A stretch of DNA of 64,000 bases from Bifidobacterium boum. Lineage in GTDB: Bacteria > Actinomycetota > Actinomycetes > Actinomycetales > Bifidobacteriaceae. A program made the translations under genes and the position numbers. Numbering within the stretch: position 1 is the first letter of the stretch; each line of letters begins with the position of its first letter. The stretch is from positions 41,345 to 105,344 of the forward strand of contig NZ_JGYQ01000006.1 in assembly GCF_000741535.1 (NCBI RefSeq), in the 5' to 3' direction. The notes beneath the pieces were generated by a model. The model was not told the DNA's origin. It searched no databases and worked only from the letters and a program-made list of their open reading frames with translations. Below are positions 16,781-26,305 of this stretch, piece by piece.

Positions 16781-17767
16781 GCGCATGGCCAGTACCGCGG
16801 AATACACCTGCTTACGGTTGGCGAGCGAACCGTCCGGCAACGGATGCTCCTGCACGACCTCGGCGATAGCATCCTTGATGCGCAACCCATCCTCACGCGC
16901 ACGGTCAATAGACAATACGGCAAGATCATCAATGCTCAGCGCCGACGGCGCGCTGTCACGGGCTTCAGCCTCGCTCGCCCCCTCGATAACCAGCACGATT
17001 TCGCCGCGTGGCGGATCGTCATCCACCGACTGTTTGATGTCTGCGATTGTGCCGCGACGAATCTGCTCATAATCCTTAGTCAACTCGCGGCATAACGCCA
17101 TACGCCGGTCCGGACCGAATTCACTCAACAAATCGGTTATGGATTCCACGATGCGATGCGGGGTCTCATAGAACACGATGGTGCGCCGCTCGGCACGCAA
17201 GGCGCGCAGCCGCTGCAAACGTTCAGCATGCTTACGCGGCACGAACCCCTCGTAGCAGAACCGGTCGGTAGGCAAGCCAGACAGTGCGAGCGCATCCAAC
17301 ACCGCGCTAGGGCCGGGAGCGCACGTCACCGGCAGCCCACGTTCAATCGCCCGCCGCACAATCGCAAGCCCCGGATCATTAATCGTAGGCATGCCGGCGT
17401 CAGACACCACCAGCACGGTAGCCCCCTCTTCGACATTGTCCAGCAGCCCGTCCGCCTTGTTGCGTTCGTTATGGTCATGGTAGGCGACCACCTTGCCGCC
17501 GACATGCACACCGAGACGGTTCGCCAAATCGTATAATCTGCGGGTATCTTCCGCCGCGACAATATCGGCGCGCTCCAGCAACGCCACCAGTCTGGCGGAT
17601 GCATCCCCCACATTGCCGATCGGCGTGGCCGCAAGCACCACCGTTCCGGCAGGCACGTCAACGCGTACGCCCGCTCGGCTCTCACCGCTCGTATCCTGCT
17701 CCACGGTTTCGGGTCTATCATGTAAGGACTGCGGCGCCGTCTGGCGTCCTTCGATGTCACTGGTCAT
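16775..17767 (-). CDS. rsmI: 16S rRNA (cytidine1402-2'-O)-methyltransferase
   Basis: A 330-residue tetrapyrrole-methylase-fold enzyme. LAATPIGNVGDAS, AAEDTRRL, VSDAGMPTINDPG and FYETPHRI are the RsmI motifs. It methylates the ribose of C1402 in the decoding centre using S-adenosylmethionine. The N-terminal 40 residues are extra relative to E. coli, and a later start cannot be excluded. It is divergent from pmt with only 20 bases between the starts, a neighbour pair commonly kept in actinobacteria. Confidence 0.93.
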   Translation of the reverse strand: MTSDIEGRQTAPQSLHDRPETVEQDTSGESRAGVRVDVPAGTVVLAATPIGNVGDASARLVALLERADIVAAEDTRRLYDLANRLGVHVGGKVVAYHDHNERNKADGLLDNVEEGATVLVVSDAGMPTINDPGLAIVRRAIERGLPVTCAPGPSAVLDALALSGLPTDRFCYEGFVPRKHAERLQRLRALRAERRTIVFYETPHRIVESITDLLSEFGPDRRMALCRELTKDYEQIRRGTIADIKQSVDDDPPRGEIVLVIEGASEAEARDSAPSALSIDDLAVLSIDRAREDGLRIKDAIAEVVQEHPLPDGSLANRKQVYSAVLAMRS

Positions 17768-17787
17768 ATATCCAGTATCCTCTACCT

Positions 17788-19509
17788 ATGGGAGTGATGG
17801 TATTGAGTTCCGTGAATTCTGAGCGAACACGCCGCGTATCACGCGCCGCCACCACCATGCTTGGCTTGCGAGTACGGCTTGCCACCACCCCCAAGCTCGC
17901 CTCCTGGCTACTGACCGTTCTGGTAGCCGCATTCGGTGGAATGCTGCGGTTCATCAGGCTTGGCGAGCCTCACGCCGTAGTATTCGACGAAACCTACTAT
18001 GTCAAAGACGCGTGGACGATGCTGCAAACCGGTGAGCCACGCAACTGGCCGGAATTCCTCACCCGCAACACGCTGGACTATCCTATTGATACGCTGTTCG
18101 CTAACGGGGACACCAACACCTGGCTCAGCAGCGCGGAATACGTGGTACACCCGCCGGTGGGCAAATGGTGTATCGCACTCGGCATGACGCTATTCGGCGG
18201 GGCTGGCAACACGTTCGCGTGGCGGGCGAGCACGGCGATTGCGGGGACAATCGCCATCGTCATCATGATTCGCGTGGCCTTGCGACTGTTCGATAACCTG
18301 TCGATCGCACTGGTCGCCGGCCTGCTCATGTCCGTGGATGGCGTGGGTATCACGTTGAGCCGCACCGGCCTGCTGGATATCTTCATCATGGCGTTCGTGC
18401 TCGGCGCGTTCGACCTGTTGCTCATGCACCGTGATTGGGCTCGCGCGAAACTGCGAGCACGGTACGCGATTGAGTCCAGACGCCGGGATGCCCGATGGGT
18501 TCCTGATACATCCCGTCACGCACGCCGCGCCCGGCGCATGCAAACCGGCGACCATCCCGGCAGCGAGCGCAGTCAGGCGATGCTGTTGGATTCACGCGGC
18601 CCGGTCATCGCGTTCTCCTGGTATCGTGTCGCCGCCGCGATTCTCATTGGTTTGGCGACAGGCGTCAAATGGTCGGGCATCTATTTCATGGCGGTATTCT
18701 GCGTGATCAGTGTGATCTGGGATGCGTGGGAACGCTACCGTGCCGGGTACCGCAGCTGGCTGTCCACCGGCTTGTTGTGTGACGCGCCGCTGACCGCCGT
18801 GTATATGCTGCCGCTGTGGGCGGGCACGTATCTGGCCGGATGGACGGGCTGGTTCATTCACCCGGATTCGTATATGCACGATTGGGCGCATACTCACCCC
18901 GGGCAGGGGGTCATGTGGCTGCCGGAGGGGTTGCGTTCTTTTGTGGAATATCACAAAGAGATGTGGCAGTTCCATACCACGCTTGACGCGCCGCACGATT
19001 ACAAGGCAAATCCGCTGACGTGGCCGTTGCAGGTGCGGCCGACCAGTTTCTATTGGGAGAAAATCAGCGGGCATCCGGGATTGTGTTCTCTGGCACCGCA
19101 CTCGCAGTGCGTGTCGGCGGTTACGTCACTGGGTAATCCGCTGATTTGGTGGCTTGGATCGTTGTGCACAATCATCGGTATCGGTATCGCAATCGCCCGG
19201 CATGGCGACTGGCGGATTTGGGCGGTGCTTGCCGGGTTCCTTGGCGGCTGGCTGCCGTGGGCGCAGTATCTGAATCGCACCACGTTCACGTTTTATTCGA
19301 TTGTGATTCTGCCGTGGATTATTCTCGCGATCTGCTATGTCGGCGATGCGGTACGGCGCCGGGTCAATGCGGGAACCTGGCGGATTACGCTGGGGACCAC
19401 GCTGTTGCTGGTCTGTCTTGTGTCGGCGTTCTTCTACCCGATTTGGACGGCGATGCCGGTTCCGTACGAGTTCTGGCTCAGTCATATGTGGTTCAAGTCA
19501 TGGATCTGA
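17788..19509 (+). CDS. pmt: dolichyl-phosphate-mannose-protein mannosyltransferase
   Basis: A 573-residue GT39 multi-pass membrane enzyme that transfers mannose from a polyprenyl phosphate to Ser/Thr of secreted proteins. The first outer loop carries the acidic pair in VVFDETYYVKDAW. About 9-11 membrane segments follow, with a soluble loop near 215-265 rich in Arg and a conserved C-terminal FYPIW region. The start at 17788 was chosen over 17599, which would overlap rsmI from the opposite strand. It is the only obvious protein-glycosylation gene here. Confidence 0.88.
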   Translation: MGVMVLSSVNSERTRRVSRAATTMLGLRVRLATTPKLASWLLTVLVAAFGGMLRFIRLGEPHAVVFDETYYVKDAWTMLQTGEPRNWPEFLTRNTLDYPIDTLFANGDTNTWLSSAEYVVHPPVGKWCIALGMTLFGGAGNTFAWRASTAIAGTIAIVIMIRVALRLFDNLSIALVAGLLMSVDGVGITLSRTGLLDIFIMAFVLGAFDLLLMHRDWARAKLRARYAIESRRRDARWVPDTSRHARRARRMQTGDHPGSERSQAMLLDSRGPVIAFSWYRVAAAILIGLATGVKWSGIYFMAVFCVISVIWDAWERYRAGYRSWLSTGLLCDAPLTAVYMLPLWAGTYLAGWTGWFIHPDSYMHDWAHTHPGQGVMWLPEGLRSFVEYHKEMWQFHTTLDAPHDYKANPLTWPLQVRPTSFYWEKISGHPGLCSLAPHSQCVSAVTSLGNPLIWWLGSLCTIIGIGIAIARHGDWRIWAVLAGFLGGWLPWAQYLNRTTFTFYSIVILPWIILAICYVGDAVRRRVNAGTWRITLGTTLLLVCLVSAFFYPIWTAMPVPYEFWLSHMWFKSWI

Positions 19510-19539
19510 GGTTCCGAGCGCGACTGGCGTGGCGTATCC

Positions 19540-19646
19540 GGCCGTGGTGTGGCCGGTGGGTCGCACGGCGGGGAGATACCCATGCCAGACCAAGCCGACA
19601 CCCACGGTATCCAGCCGCCATGCAACCCACCGGCCACACCACAGCC
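19540..19646. repeat. 41-nt-arm inverted repeat downstream of pmt
   Basis: Arms 19540-19580 and 19606-19646 match at 35 of 41 positions around a 25-base loop. Three of the six differences are C/T transitions that would keep G-U pairing in RNA on one strand. Sits between convergent pmt and the glycosyltransferase; may terminate both, or be a mobile miniature element. Confidence 0.7.
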
Positions 19647-19729
19647 AAGTAGCCCACCGACGCCCGGACACCGCCCATCCACCACCCGCACACAACTCCT
19701 GCGGCCCCCGCAAGCGGATGCGGCACGAT

Positions 19730-22033
19730 TCACACCGGCCGGGACTCGTAAATCATCGTGCGGTCACCGAAATACAACGCATCCTCCCACGTCGGCATAT
19801 CCGCCCGCACTGCTTTCGGCTGCTTAACCGGCACAAAGAACCAGCGCACCAAACCGACGACCATATCCTGGACGGAATGCCACACGCCGATATACGACAC
19901 AATCGCCCACGTGGTCACCACCGCGTTGAACCCCGCGAAAATCGCGTTACCCCAATTCGCCGACAAAAAGTCCGCATACAACACAAAGCAGGAGAACACC
20001 ACGATCACCCACGGCATGGTGACATACAGCGGCGGTGAAGCGGTACGGTTACTGACTTTCGGCGTGCGCACGAAGGGGATTTTCGTATTGGTCATCCCCT
20101 GTTGGATTGATTTGAGCGTACCCGCCAGATTCACAGTCAGTAGCACAATGTTGAACCCGTAGATGCGGAAGATATCGCTGCGCCGATACCCGTTGTATTT
20201 CAAATCGTTCGCGTACGCGGTGAAATACGGCAGCGAGGCGGCGACCACCCACGGACTGAGCAGCCGCTGGTCGAACGGATACGCCAGCAGGAACATGAGG
20301 CCGAAACTCGACCATGCGATCGACGCCATGTAGTTGACGCGCAAGCACCATTCGCCCAACCGCACCGGATTGCCTTGCCCCCGTCGGGCACGTACGATAC
20401 GGAAGAATTTGCCGATGATCAGCAGGCCGCCGTTCGCCCAACGCCGCCGCTGAACCACCAGGGAGCCGAAATCCGGCGGCGTTGAACTATAGCTCAACCG
20501 CTCCGGATAGTTGACCAGATGCCAGCCGTAATAGCCGAGGTCGATACTTGATTCCGTATCCTCGATGACGGTACGGTCCTGAATATACGTGCGAACGGTC
20601 CGTCTGCCTTCAGTGGACACCACGCAAATGTCGTCAAGCGCCCGCTTGCGAATCACCGCGTTCGCCCCCACCCAGAAGGTCGCGTCATAATACGTCATCC
20701 CTTGATGCAGCACGTGCTGGATGTCCGTGGTCGCAGCGGCGATACGTTCGATTCGGGTCGGCGCCCCACGATATGAGGAGTATGGGGTTTGGATGACGGC
20801 GACATGCTCATTACCGGGCTGTTCAAGCTGGTAGACGAGTCGCAGGCAGTAGTCGCGCAGCAGCATGGAATCGGCATCCAAGGTGAGCACGTATTCGGAG
20901 TCGCGCATCACAAAGTCGGGGATTTCCCCGGGTTTGGCGTCACGCAGTATGACACCGTCAGCGGTTTCCTCACGTTTGACGCGATGCCCCATCAGCCCGA
21001 TGAACGAGTTGAGGTTCATCGCCTTGTTGCCTTCCTGCGACAGGGAAATATACTGTTTCCGCTCGAATGACCAGCCTCTGACGGTGAAAATCCACACGAG
21101 TCGGTTGTGCAGCTGCATGATGCGCTCCGAGGCAACCGACCCGCGCGTGTTCACTGCATCGTTCAGTGCGGCTTCGGTTTGCCGCAGGTCTCGGGCGAGT
21201 CCACGCAACACTTGGTCACAGAAGAACTCGTCGGTATGGTCATCGACGGTCCAGTAGTCGGCTTTTGCATCCAGCCAGCGGGCGGCTGCACGATAATCAT
21301 CTGCGCATCGTGCGATAACCCTACGCCGTGCGGTCGCCTGATTGTTCAGCATGGCCGCGGCTTCGTCGCGATGTCGGCGGAACCGTCCGGCGGGCTGCGC
21401 CAGCTCATCGAGTATCCCCGGCATCAGCGCGCGGCTCGCTTCGAGTATGCGGCGTGCCTCATTGTTCTTCGGATGCGGCGGATCGTCGATGAGCAGCACA
21501 ATCGCCAAATCGGGAAATTCCTGGAGCGCGGCTGACCAGATGGTTTTCGCCACGACTTTCGGCTGTTCCACGTACGAGGGGATCAGCACGGTGATGCCTT
21601 TGTTGTAGCCGTGCGCGAAATGCTCGTCAAGCACCGCCCTCGGCACCCGTTCGTGCGTACGGAAACGGTACATGGCACCTTGCCGGGTTACAAGATACAC
21701 CATGGCGCTGAATATCAGGGTGGTGACAATGACCAGGTAGAGCACATCCTCGATGACGAATCGCAAGCTGATATCCGGATTGTTGACGAACAGCAAGAGA
21801 ATCATCGTGACCATGTACACGATGTAGGAGACCACGGTGCAGACCATCGCGATATACCCCATGACGATCTGCCGACCTGACGGTTTCGTATGCATGATGG
21901 ATAACGGTTTCGTTGAACGTTCGGCGCCCCATTGCCGTCTGATGCCTGTCGTTTTATGCACTGCCGTTCTGCGCATATTCGCCCCCGACGTAGCTTGTAT
22001 CGGCATGCCGTGGATCCATCCGGCCGCCCACAT
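19730..22033 (-). CDS. processive family 2 glycosyltransferase (cellulose/hyaluronan-synthase-like)
   Basis: A membrane glycosyltransferase of up to 767 residues. After two or three N-terminal membrane segments comes a GT2 domain with VLIPSYVE, a DDP site, TLDADSM (DxD), IEDTESSIDLGYYGW (general base) and QRRRWANGG, the QxxRW motif of processive synthases. Four to five more membrane segments follow. It should polymerise and extrude a beta-linked polysaccharide. No PilZ domain is visible at the short C-terminus. The start is uncertain: ATGs at 22006, 21976 and 21895 are also possible, and none has a strong ribosome site. It is divergent from the GH18-like gene. Confidence 0.85.
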   Translation of the reverse strand: MWAAGWIHGMPIQATSGANMRRTAVHKTTGIRRQWGAERSTKPLSIMHTKPSGRQIVMGYIAMVCTVVSYIVYMVTMILLLFVNNPDISLRFVIEDVLYLVIVTTLIFSAMVYLVTRQGAMYRFRTHERVPRAVLDEHFAHGYNKGITVLIPSYVEQPKVVAKTIWSAALQEFPDLAIVLLIDDPPHPKNNEARRILEASRALMPGILDELAQPAGRFRRHRDEAAAMLNNQATARRRVIARCADDYRAAARWLDAKADYWTVDDHTDEFFCDQVLRGLARDLRQTEAALNDAVNTRGSVASERIMQLHNRLVWIFTVRGWSFERKQYISLSQEGNKAMNLNSFIGLMGHRVKREETADGVILRDAKPGEIPDFVMRDSEYVLTLDADSMLLRDYCLRLVYQLEQPGNEHVAVIQTPYSSYRGAPTRIERIAAATTDIQHVLHQGMTYYDATFWVGANAVIRKRALDDICVVSTEGRRTVRTYIQDRTVIEDTESSIDLGYYGWHLVNYPERLSYSSTPPDFGSLVVQRRRWANGGLLIIGKFFRIVRARRGQGNPVRLGEWCLRVNYMASIAWSSFGLMFLLAYPFDQRLLSPWVVAASLPYFTAYANDLKYNGYRRSDIFRIYGFNIVLLTVNLAGTLKSIQQGMTNTKIPFVRTPKVSNRTASPPLYVTMPWVIVVFSCFVLYADFLSANWGNAIFAGFNAVVTTWAIVSYIGVWHSVQDMVVGLVRWFFVPVKQPKAVRADMPTWEDALYFGDRTMIYESRPV

Positions 22034-22199
22034 TTTGCAACACCCATATCATAGCGCATGCCAAATATTGCAAGACTATCCGGCATCGTTATGAAACAGT
22101 TCCATTGCAACAATCAACGCATACTGCAAATTGTTGCATATCGCGCTAAACTGACAGCGCAACCAGCAGGAGGCTGCACGCCAACAGGAGGGGATCGTT

Positions 22200-23492
22200 A
22201 TGCGTAGACATCAGCCGCTGTTCCCAGGGCGGCGCTTCTCCTTCTTGCGACTAGGTATCGCCATCGTCGCGGCAACGCTGATCATCACCGGGGTGTGGAC
22301 GTGGCTCGCCTACACGAAAACCGCTTCACGACGACTTCCCGCACCATGGTTCGGAGGCTATGTCGATGTGACTGCCGTCCCCAGCTACACGTTTGAATCC
22401 GACGTCGGAGACGCGTACGACAATGTCATCCTCGGTTTTATCACGGCTTCGCACGGCTGCAATCCCAGCTGGGGCGGCTATTACACGCTTGATGAGGCTT
22501 CACGCGAGTTGAATCTTGACAGTCGTATCGCGCAAACGTTCCGCACGAATCGTACTGTGACCATCAGTTTCGGCGGACGTGACGGCACCGAGCTCGCCAG
22601 TCAATGCGCCACGGCCGGCGCTCTGCGCAAAGCGTATCAAACGGTCATCTCGCGATACCATGTCACGTCCATTGACATGGATATCGAAAATGCCGATCTT
22701 AACGGTTACAGCAGCGAGGCGATCCGGCGAGCCCAAGCGGTCGCGGCGTTGCAACGTGACGCCGTAGCGCACGGCACACCGCTCACCGTCGGCCTGACTT
22801 TGCCGGCGGATGCCAAAGGTCTGACCGACGCCGGACTTGATACGGTTTCCGTCTGCCTCGACGCCGGCGTCACCATTTCGTCACTCAACCTGATGACCAT
22901 GGATTTCAACGTCTCGTCTGATACGAGCACACAATCCGACCTTATCAAACAGGCGCTCAATGCCGCCCACACCCAATACAAACGATTGCTGTACGCCAAA
23001 CGCAAGCTGTTCAGCAACTCGCAGATCTGGCAGATGCTTGGCGCGACCGTCCTCATCGGAAAGAACGACACGGACAACGAATACCTCACGCTTGACGACG
23101 CACAGAAAATCAACACCTTCGCTTTACAGACCACGCTCGGCAGGCTGAGCATGTGGTCGCTCAACCGCGATCGGCAGTGCGGGGAGAATTCCAGCGCACT
23201 GTCCATGCAAACCTCATGCAGCGGGGTCAAACAAACCGCGGGCGAATTCGCTACTCTGCTCAGTTCCAGCTTCAAAGGCTCCCCCGGCACGCTTGTCGAT
23301 ATGGGAACGGCGACATGGTCCACAAACAGCCGTGATTACCCGCAATGGGATACCGCCACCCGATATGCCAAAGGCAACAAGGTGATTTGGAAAGGCAACC
23401 TGTACGAGGCGATGACAGACAACACCGGCGAGCGCCCGGACAACACGGACGCCGATGACGGCTCGCCATGGCGTCTGATCGGCCCGGCGTAA
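22200..23492 (+). CDS. membrane-anchored or secreted GH18 chitinase-like protein with CBM5/12
   Basis: A 430-residue protein: one N-terminal signal/anchor segment (about residues 15-38), a GH18 barrel, and a C-terminal carbohydrate-binding module near 375-430 (PQWDTATRYAKGNKVIWKG, then SPWRLIGPA). The GH18 DxxDxDxE site reads SIDMDIENAD, so the catalytic glutamate is kept. It could cleave or bind a beta-1,4-linked N-acetylglucosamine-type polymer. The start follows AGGAGGGG. Divergent from the synthase and followed after 57 bases by the GGDEF-EAL gene, it probably processes that polymer or anchors to it. Confidence 0.82.
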   Translation: MRRHQPLFPGRRFSFLRLGIAIVAATLIITGVWTWLAYTKTASRRLPAPWFGGYVDVTAVPSYTFESDVGDAYDNVILGFITASHGCNPSWGGYYTLDEASRELNLDSRIAQTFRTNRTVTISFGGRDGTELASQCATAGALRKAYQTVISRYHVTSIDMDIENADLNGYSSEAIRRAQAVAALQRDAVAHGTPLTVGLTLPADAKGLTDAGLDTVSVCLDAGVTISSLNLMTMDFNVSSDTSTQSDLIKQALNAAHTQYKRLLYAKRKLFSNSQIWQMLGATVLIGKNDTDNEYLTLDDAQKINTFALQTTLGRLSMWSLNRDRQCGENSSALSMQTSCSGVKQTAGEFATLLSSSFKGSPGTLVDMGTATWSTNSRDYPQWDTATRYAKGNKVIWKGNLYEAMTDNTGERPDNTDADDGSPWRLIGPA

Positions 23493-23549
23493 GCCACGCG
23501 GCATATCGAATCCGTACAGTACTCAGCAAAAGATGAACGAGGGGAATAT

Positions 23550-26132
23550 ATGGCAGCAACGCAACGCGAACAGCAGGACACGGAGTCATCTGACAGTGCG
23601 GCGCAGCGCGGCGGCAGCAGACAGCGCCGTACCGCAACCGTGGCATCCGGGTCAGGCGCGACGCCGGACACCACACCCTTAGCACCCACCCGGACGACCA
23701 TACTCGCCGCGGTCTGTCTTGCCATACTCGCCGCATTGTTCGCCTACTACTTCCCCGGCTTGTCTGGATATGCGCGCCAAGACACGTTCAGTGCGATATT
23801 GGAAGCGGCGAGTTTCATAATCTGCATGGCGTACAGCACCGAGCTGACTTCCATTGCCGTGGCCAGCCGACATACCGCAATCCCCTTGCTGACCATCATG
23901 CTCATCATTCCCGGCGAGTTCAATCACGTGTTTAGTTTGCTGATACTCGTCACGCTGATATGTTCCGCCATCTCAGCCAATAGTCTGGCAATCGGCTCGA
24001 TCCGCGCTTGCACGGCACTGGCTCCGATTCCGCTCATCTTGCAAATTCTCGGCTCCCAGCCGCAACACCTGCACCGGATTTTCCATTTGTCCATTCCCCG
24101 CGCGGACACACTGCAGTACTTGCTGGCCGAGTGGCTTGGCCCGCTGGTGGCGGTTACGATGGCTGTGCTGCTGGTCCGGCTCATCTGTGATTTGGCGCTG
24201 TTCCTGTTCTGTGGCGTGCCGGTGCGCGCATCGCTGCGGGAATATTCCATTACGCGTATCGCCGTGCTGGCTGTCACCGATTTCATCGCCATCGTTGTCA
24301 CTATCTGGCTTCCAGCGGTGATGGAATTTTCGAACACGCGCACGTCGGATAATGCTATTCTTCTGCTTTTTGCCGTGTCGTTGGACGTTTATGCCTTGAT
24401 TCTCATGAGTTTCTACGCTATCCGGCGTATTATGCGCTCGGAAAACTCCCTGCGATGCTTGGCTGCTATCGGCGATTGCCTGCCATTGCCGAACGACCGT
24501 CAGCAGGACGTAATCGCTGATGTCATCACGAGATCGCTCCCGAATATCCGATGCTTCATCATGCCGGCTGGCCAAGTTGAAACCCGCCCATGGCACTCGT
24601 ACCGCCAATCGCAACACATCGACAATCAGGGTAGGCAGTATGTCATTGTGTTCGAACGCAGCATGCTGAACCGCCCGTTCCTGCCTGCGGATGCGGAAGT
24701 GCTCGCTTCAGCCGCCTCGATTCTCAATGAGGAGTTGAGAGTGCATCATGAGGTCAACACGCTGCGCTCCGAATCTGAAACCGATCCTTTGACCGGCGCG
24801 TACACCTATCAATCGTTCATCGCATACTTGCGTAGCTTGCAGACTGAAAGCGCCGACAACCGGGTTGCGGTGATTTATTTGGATATTGATCAGCTTCGCC
24901 GTATCAACGAGCGGTACGGCAGGCTTATCGGTAACACCGTGCTGCGTGCGACCGCGGACCGGATCCGCAGCATCATCCCCGAGAACACTTCCGTCTCACG
25001 TATCAGCGGCAATGAATTTGCCGTCGTGGTGAACGGGTATGAGAGTCAGGAGAGTGTGGAAAATCTCGCGGATAGGCTGCGATCCGCCACATCTTTGCCC
25101 ATTCAGACCGACGGTGGGGCTATATCGGTCGCGTCCACCATATCGATGTCTTTCGCTTCTGCGGGAGAACGGCTCACTCCGCTTCTCTCTGATGCCGGGC
25201 TGCAGGATTATGCAGGCATCGACTCGCAGGATGGCACGGACACGATCAAACAGGCGGGGAAGAATCCGCTCACGGTTTCCGACATACTGAAATCCGCCAT
25301 CAAAAGCAATCATGTCTCGCTGTTGTATCAGCCGCTGTTCTCTCTGAGGCACCGGACCATGTCCGCACTGACGATGATCCCGCTGATTGCCGATGATACC
25401 GGTCGGCGTCTTGACCCCGATTTCATCGTCTCGGAAGCCCGGCGTTTGAATCTCGGCTGTGAACTGACCTTGGATATGCTTGCTATCGGCGTGCACGATC
25501 TGCTCGAATTCCGTAAAATCACGCCGCAGTTGCACGTCATCACTTTGACACTCAACGGCAGCGAACTCGGTGATTCCCGATTCTACGAGCATCTTGAAAT
25601 GTTGAACGCTCGACATCCCGACATCACCATTTGTCTTGAATTCGGCGAAACGGCATTGAACACCGCGAAAGACGAATTCGACAACGAGCTGGAAGAACTC
25701 ACTTCGATGTCTAACGTCGATATCGCGATTGCACGGGCGGGAACCACGTATTCGGAGATTTCCGCCATCGCGAACATCCCGTTGAACACCATCAAGTTTG
25801 ATCCCACCATGATCAGCGACTACCGCAATCCGCGTGTCGTCAAGCTGGTGAAACGGGCAATCCAAATCGCCGAGGATGATGGCATCCATCTGGTGTTCGA
25901 CGGCGTCAACACGCCCGAGCAGACCGCATTGCTCAACGATATCGGCGCACATAACGCGCAAGGGAATATGTATGCGAGCGCGATGACCGCTTCCGAAATA
26001 CGCATGCGGTTGGAAACCATGGGGCTCGCATTGGGCACGCCGGAACCTATGCCTGTGGGCACGCCGGCGCGTCACACGCCTGCGAACGCAACCGGTGTCG
26101 AAGCGTTGTCCAAACCGGAATTTGACCGGTAA
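23550..26132 (+). CDS. membrane GGDEF-EAL protein with degenerate active sites
   Basis: An 860-residue protein. A disordered N-terminus (1-45) is followed by about eight membrane segments (45-300), a GAF-like linker, a GGDEF domain and a C-terminal EAL domain. The GGDEF loop reads SGNEF, though LDIDQL keeps a metal-site aspartate. The EAL motif itself is lost (LTMIPL), the DDFGTGYS motif reads IARAGTTYS, and the EGVE motif reads FDGVN. One glutamate, in CLEFGETAL, remains. It is more likely a c-di-GMP or protein-binding regulator than an active cyclase or phosphodiesterase. It is in tandem with the GH18-like gene. Confidence 0.87.
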   Translation: MAATQREQQDTESSDSAAQRGGSRQRRTATVASGSGATPDTTPLAPTRTTILAAVCLAILAALFAYYFPGLSGYARQDTFSAILEAASFIICMAYSTELTSIAVASRHTAIPLLTIMLIIPGEFNHVFSLLILVTLICSAISANSLAIGSIRACTALAPIPLILQILGSQPQHLHRIFHLSIPRADTLQYLLAEWLGPLVAVTMAVLLVRLICDLALFLFCGVPVRASLREYSITRIAVLAVTDFIAIVVTIWLPAVMEFSNTRTSDNAILLLFAVSLDVYALILMSFYAIRRIMRSENSLRCLAAIGDCLPLPNDRQQDVIADVITRSLPNIRCFIMPAGQVETRPWHSYRQSQHIDNQGRQYVIVFERSMLNRPFLPADAEVLASAASILNEELRVHHEVNTLRSESETDPLTGAYTYQSFIAYLRSLQTESADNRVAVIYLDIDQLRRINERYGRLIGNTVLRATADRIRSIIPENTSVSRISGNEFAVVVNGYESQESVENLADRLRSATSLPIQTDGGAISVASTISMSFASAGERLTPLLSDAGLQDYAGIDSQDGTDTIKQAGKNPLTVSDILKSAIKSNHVSLLYQPLFSLRHRTMSALTMIPLIADDTGRRLDPDFIVSEARRLNLGCELTLDMLAIGVHDLLEFRKITPQLHVITLTLNGSELGDSRFYEHLEMLNARHPDITICLEFGETALNTAKDEFDNELEELTSMSNVDIAIARAGTTYSEISAIANIPLNTIKFDPTMISDYRNPRVVKLVKRAIQIAEDDGIHLVFDGVNTPEQTALLNDIGAHNAQGNMYASAMTASEIRMRLETMGLALGTPEPMPVGTPARHTPANATGVEALSKPEFDR

Positions 26133-26305
26133 CCGTATTTCGCGGCGGATTCGCCGTCTGATTCCATACGGGAATCTCGTGAAGCTGGCCGCGATACGGA
26201 TTGTCATGCCGTGTGCTCACGATAGGCTTGAACGGCAATCGTACAACCGACGTCCGGGTACTTACGGCCATGCGCCCACGGCATCCGACATTCGATAAGG
26301 ATATT

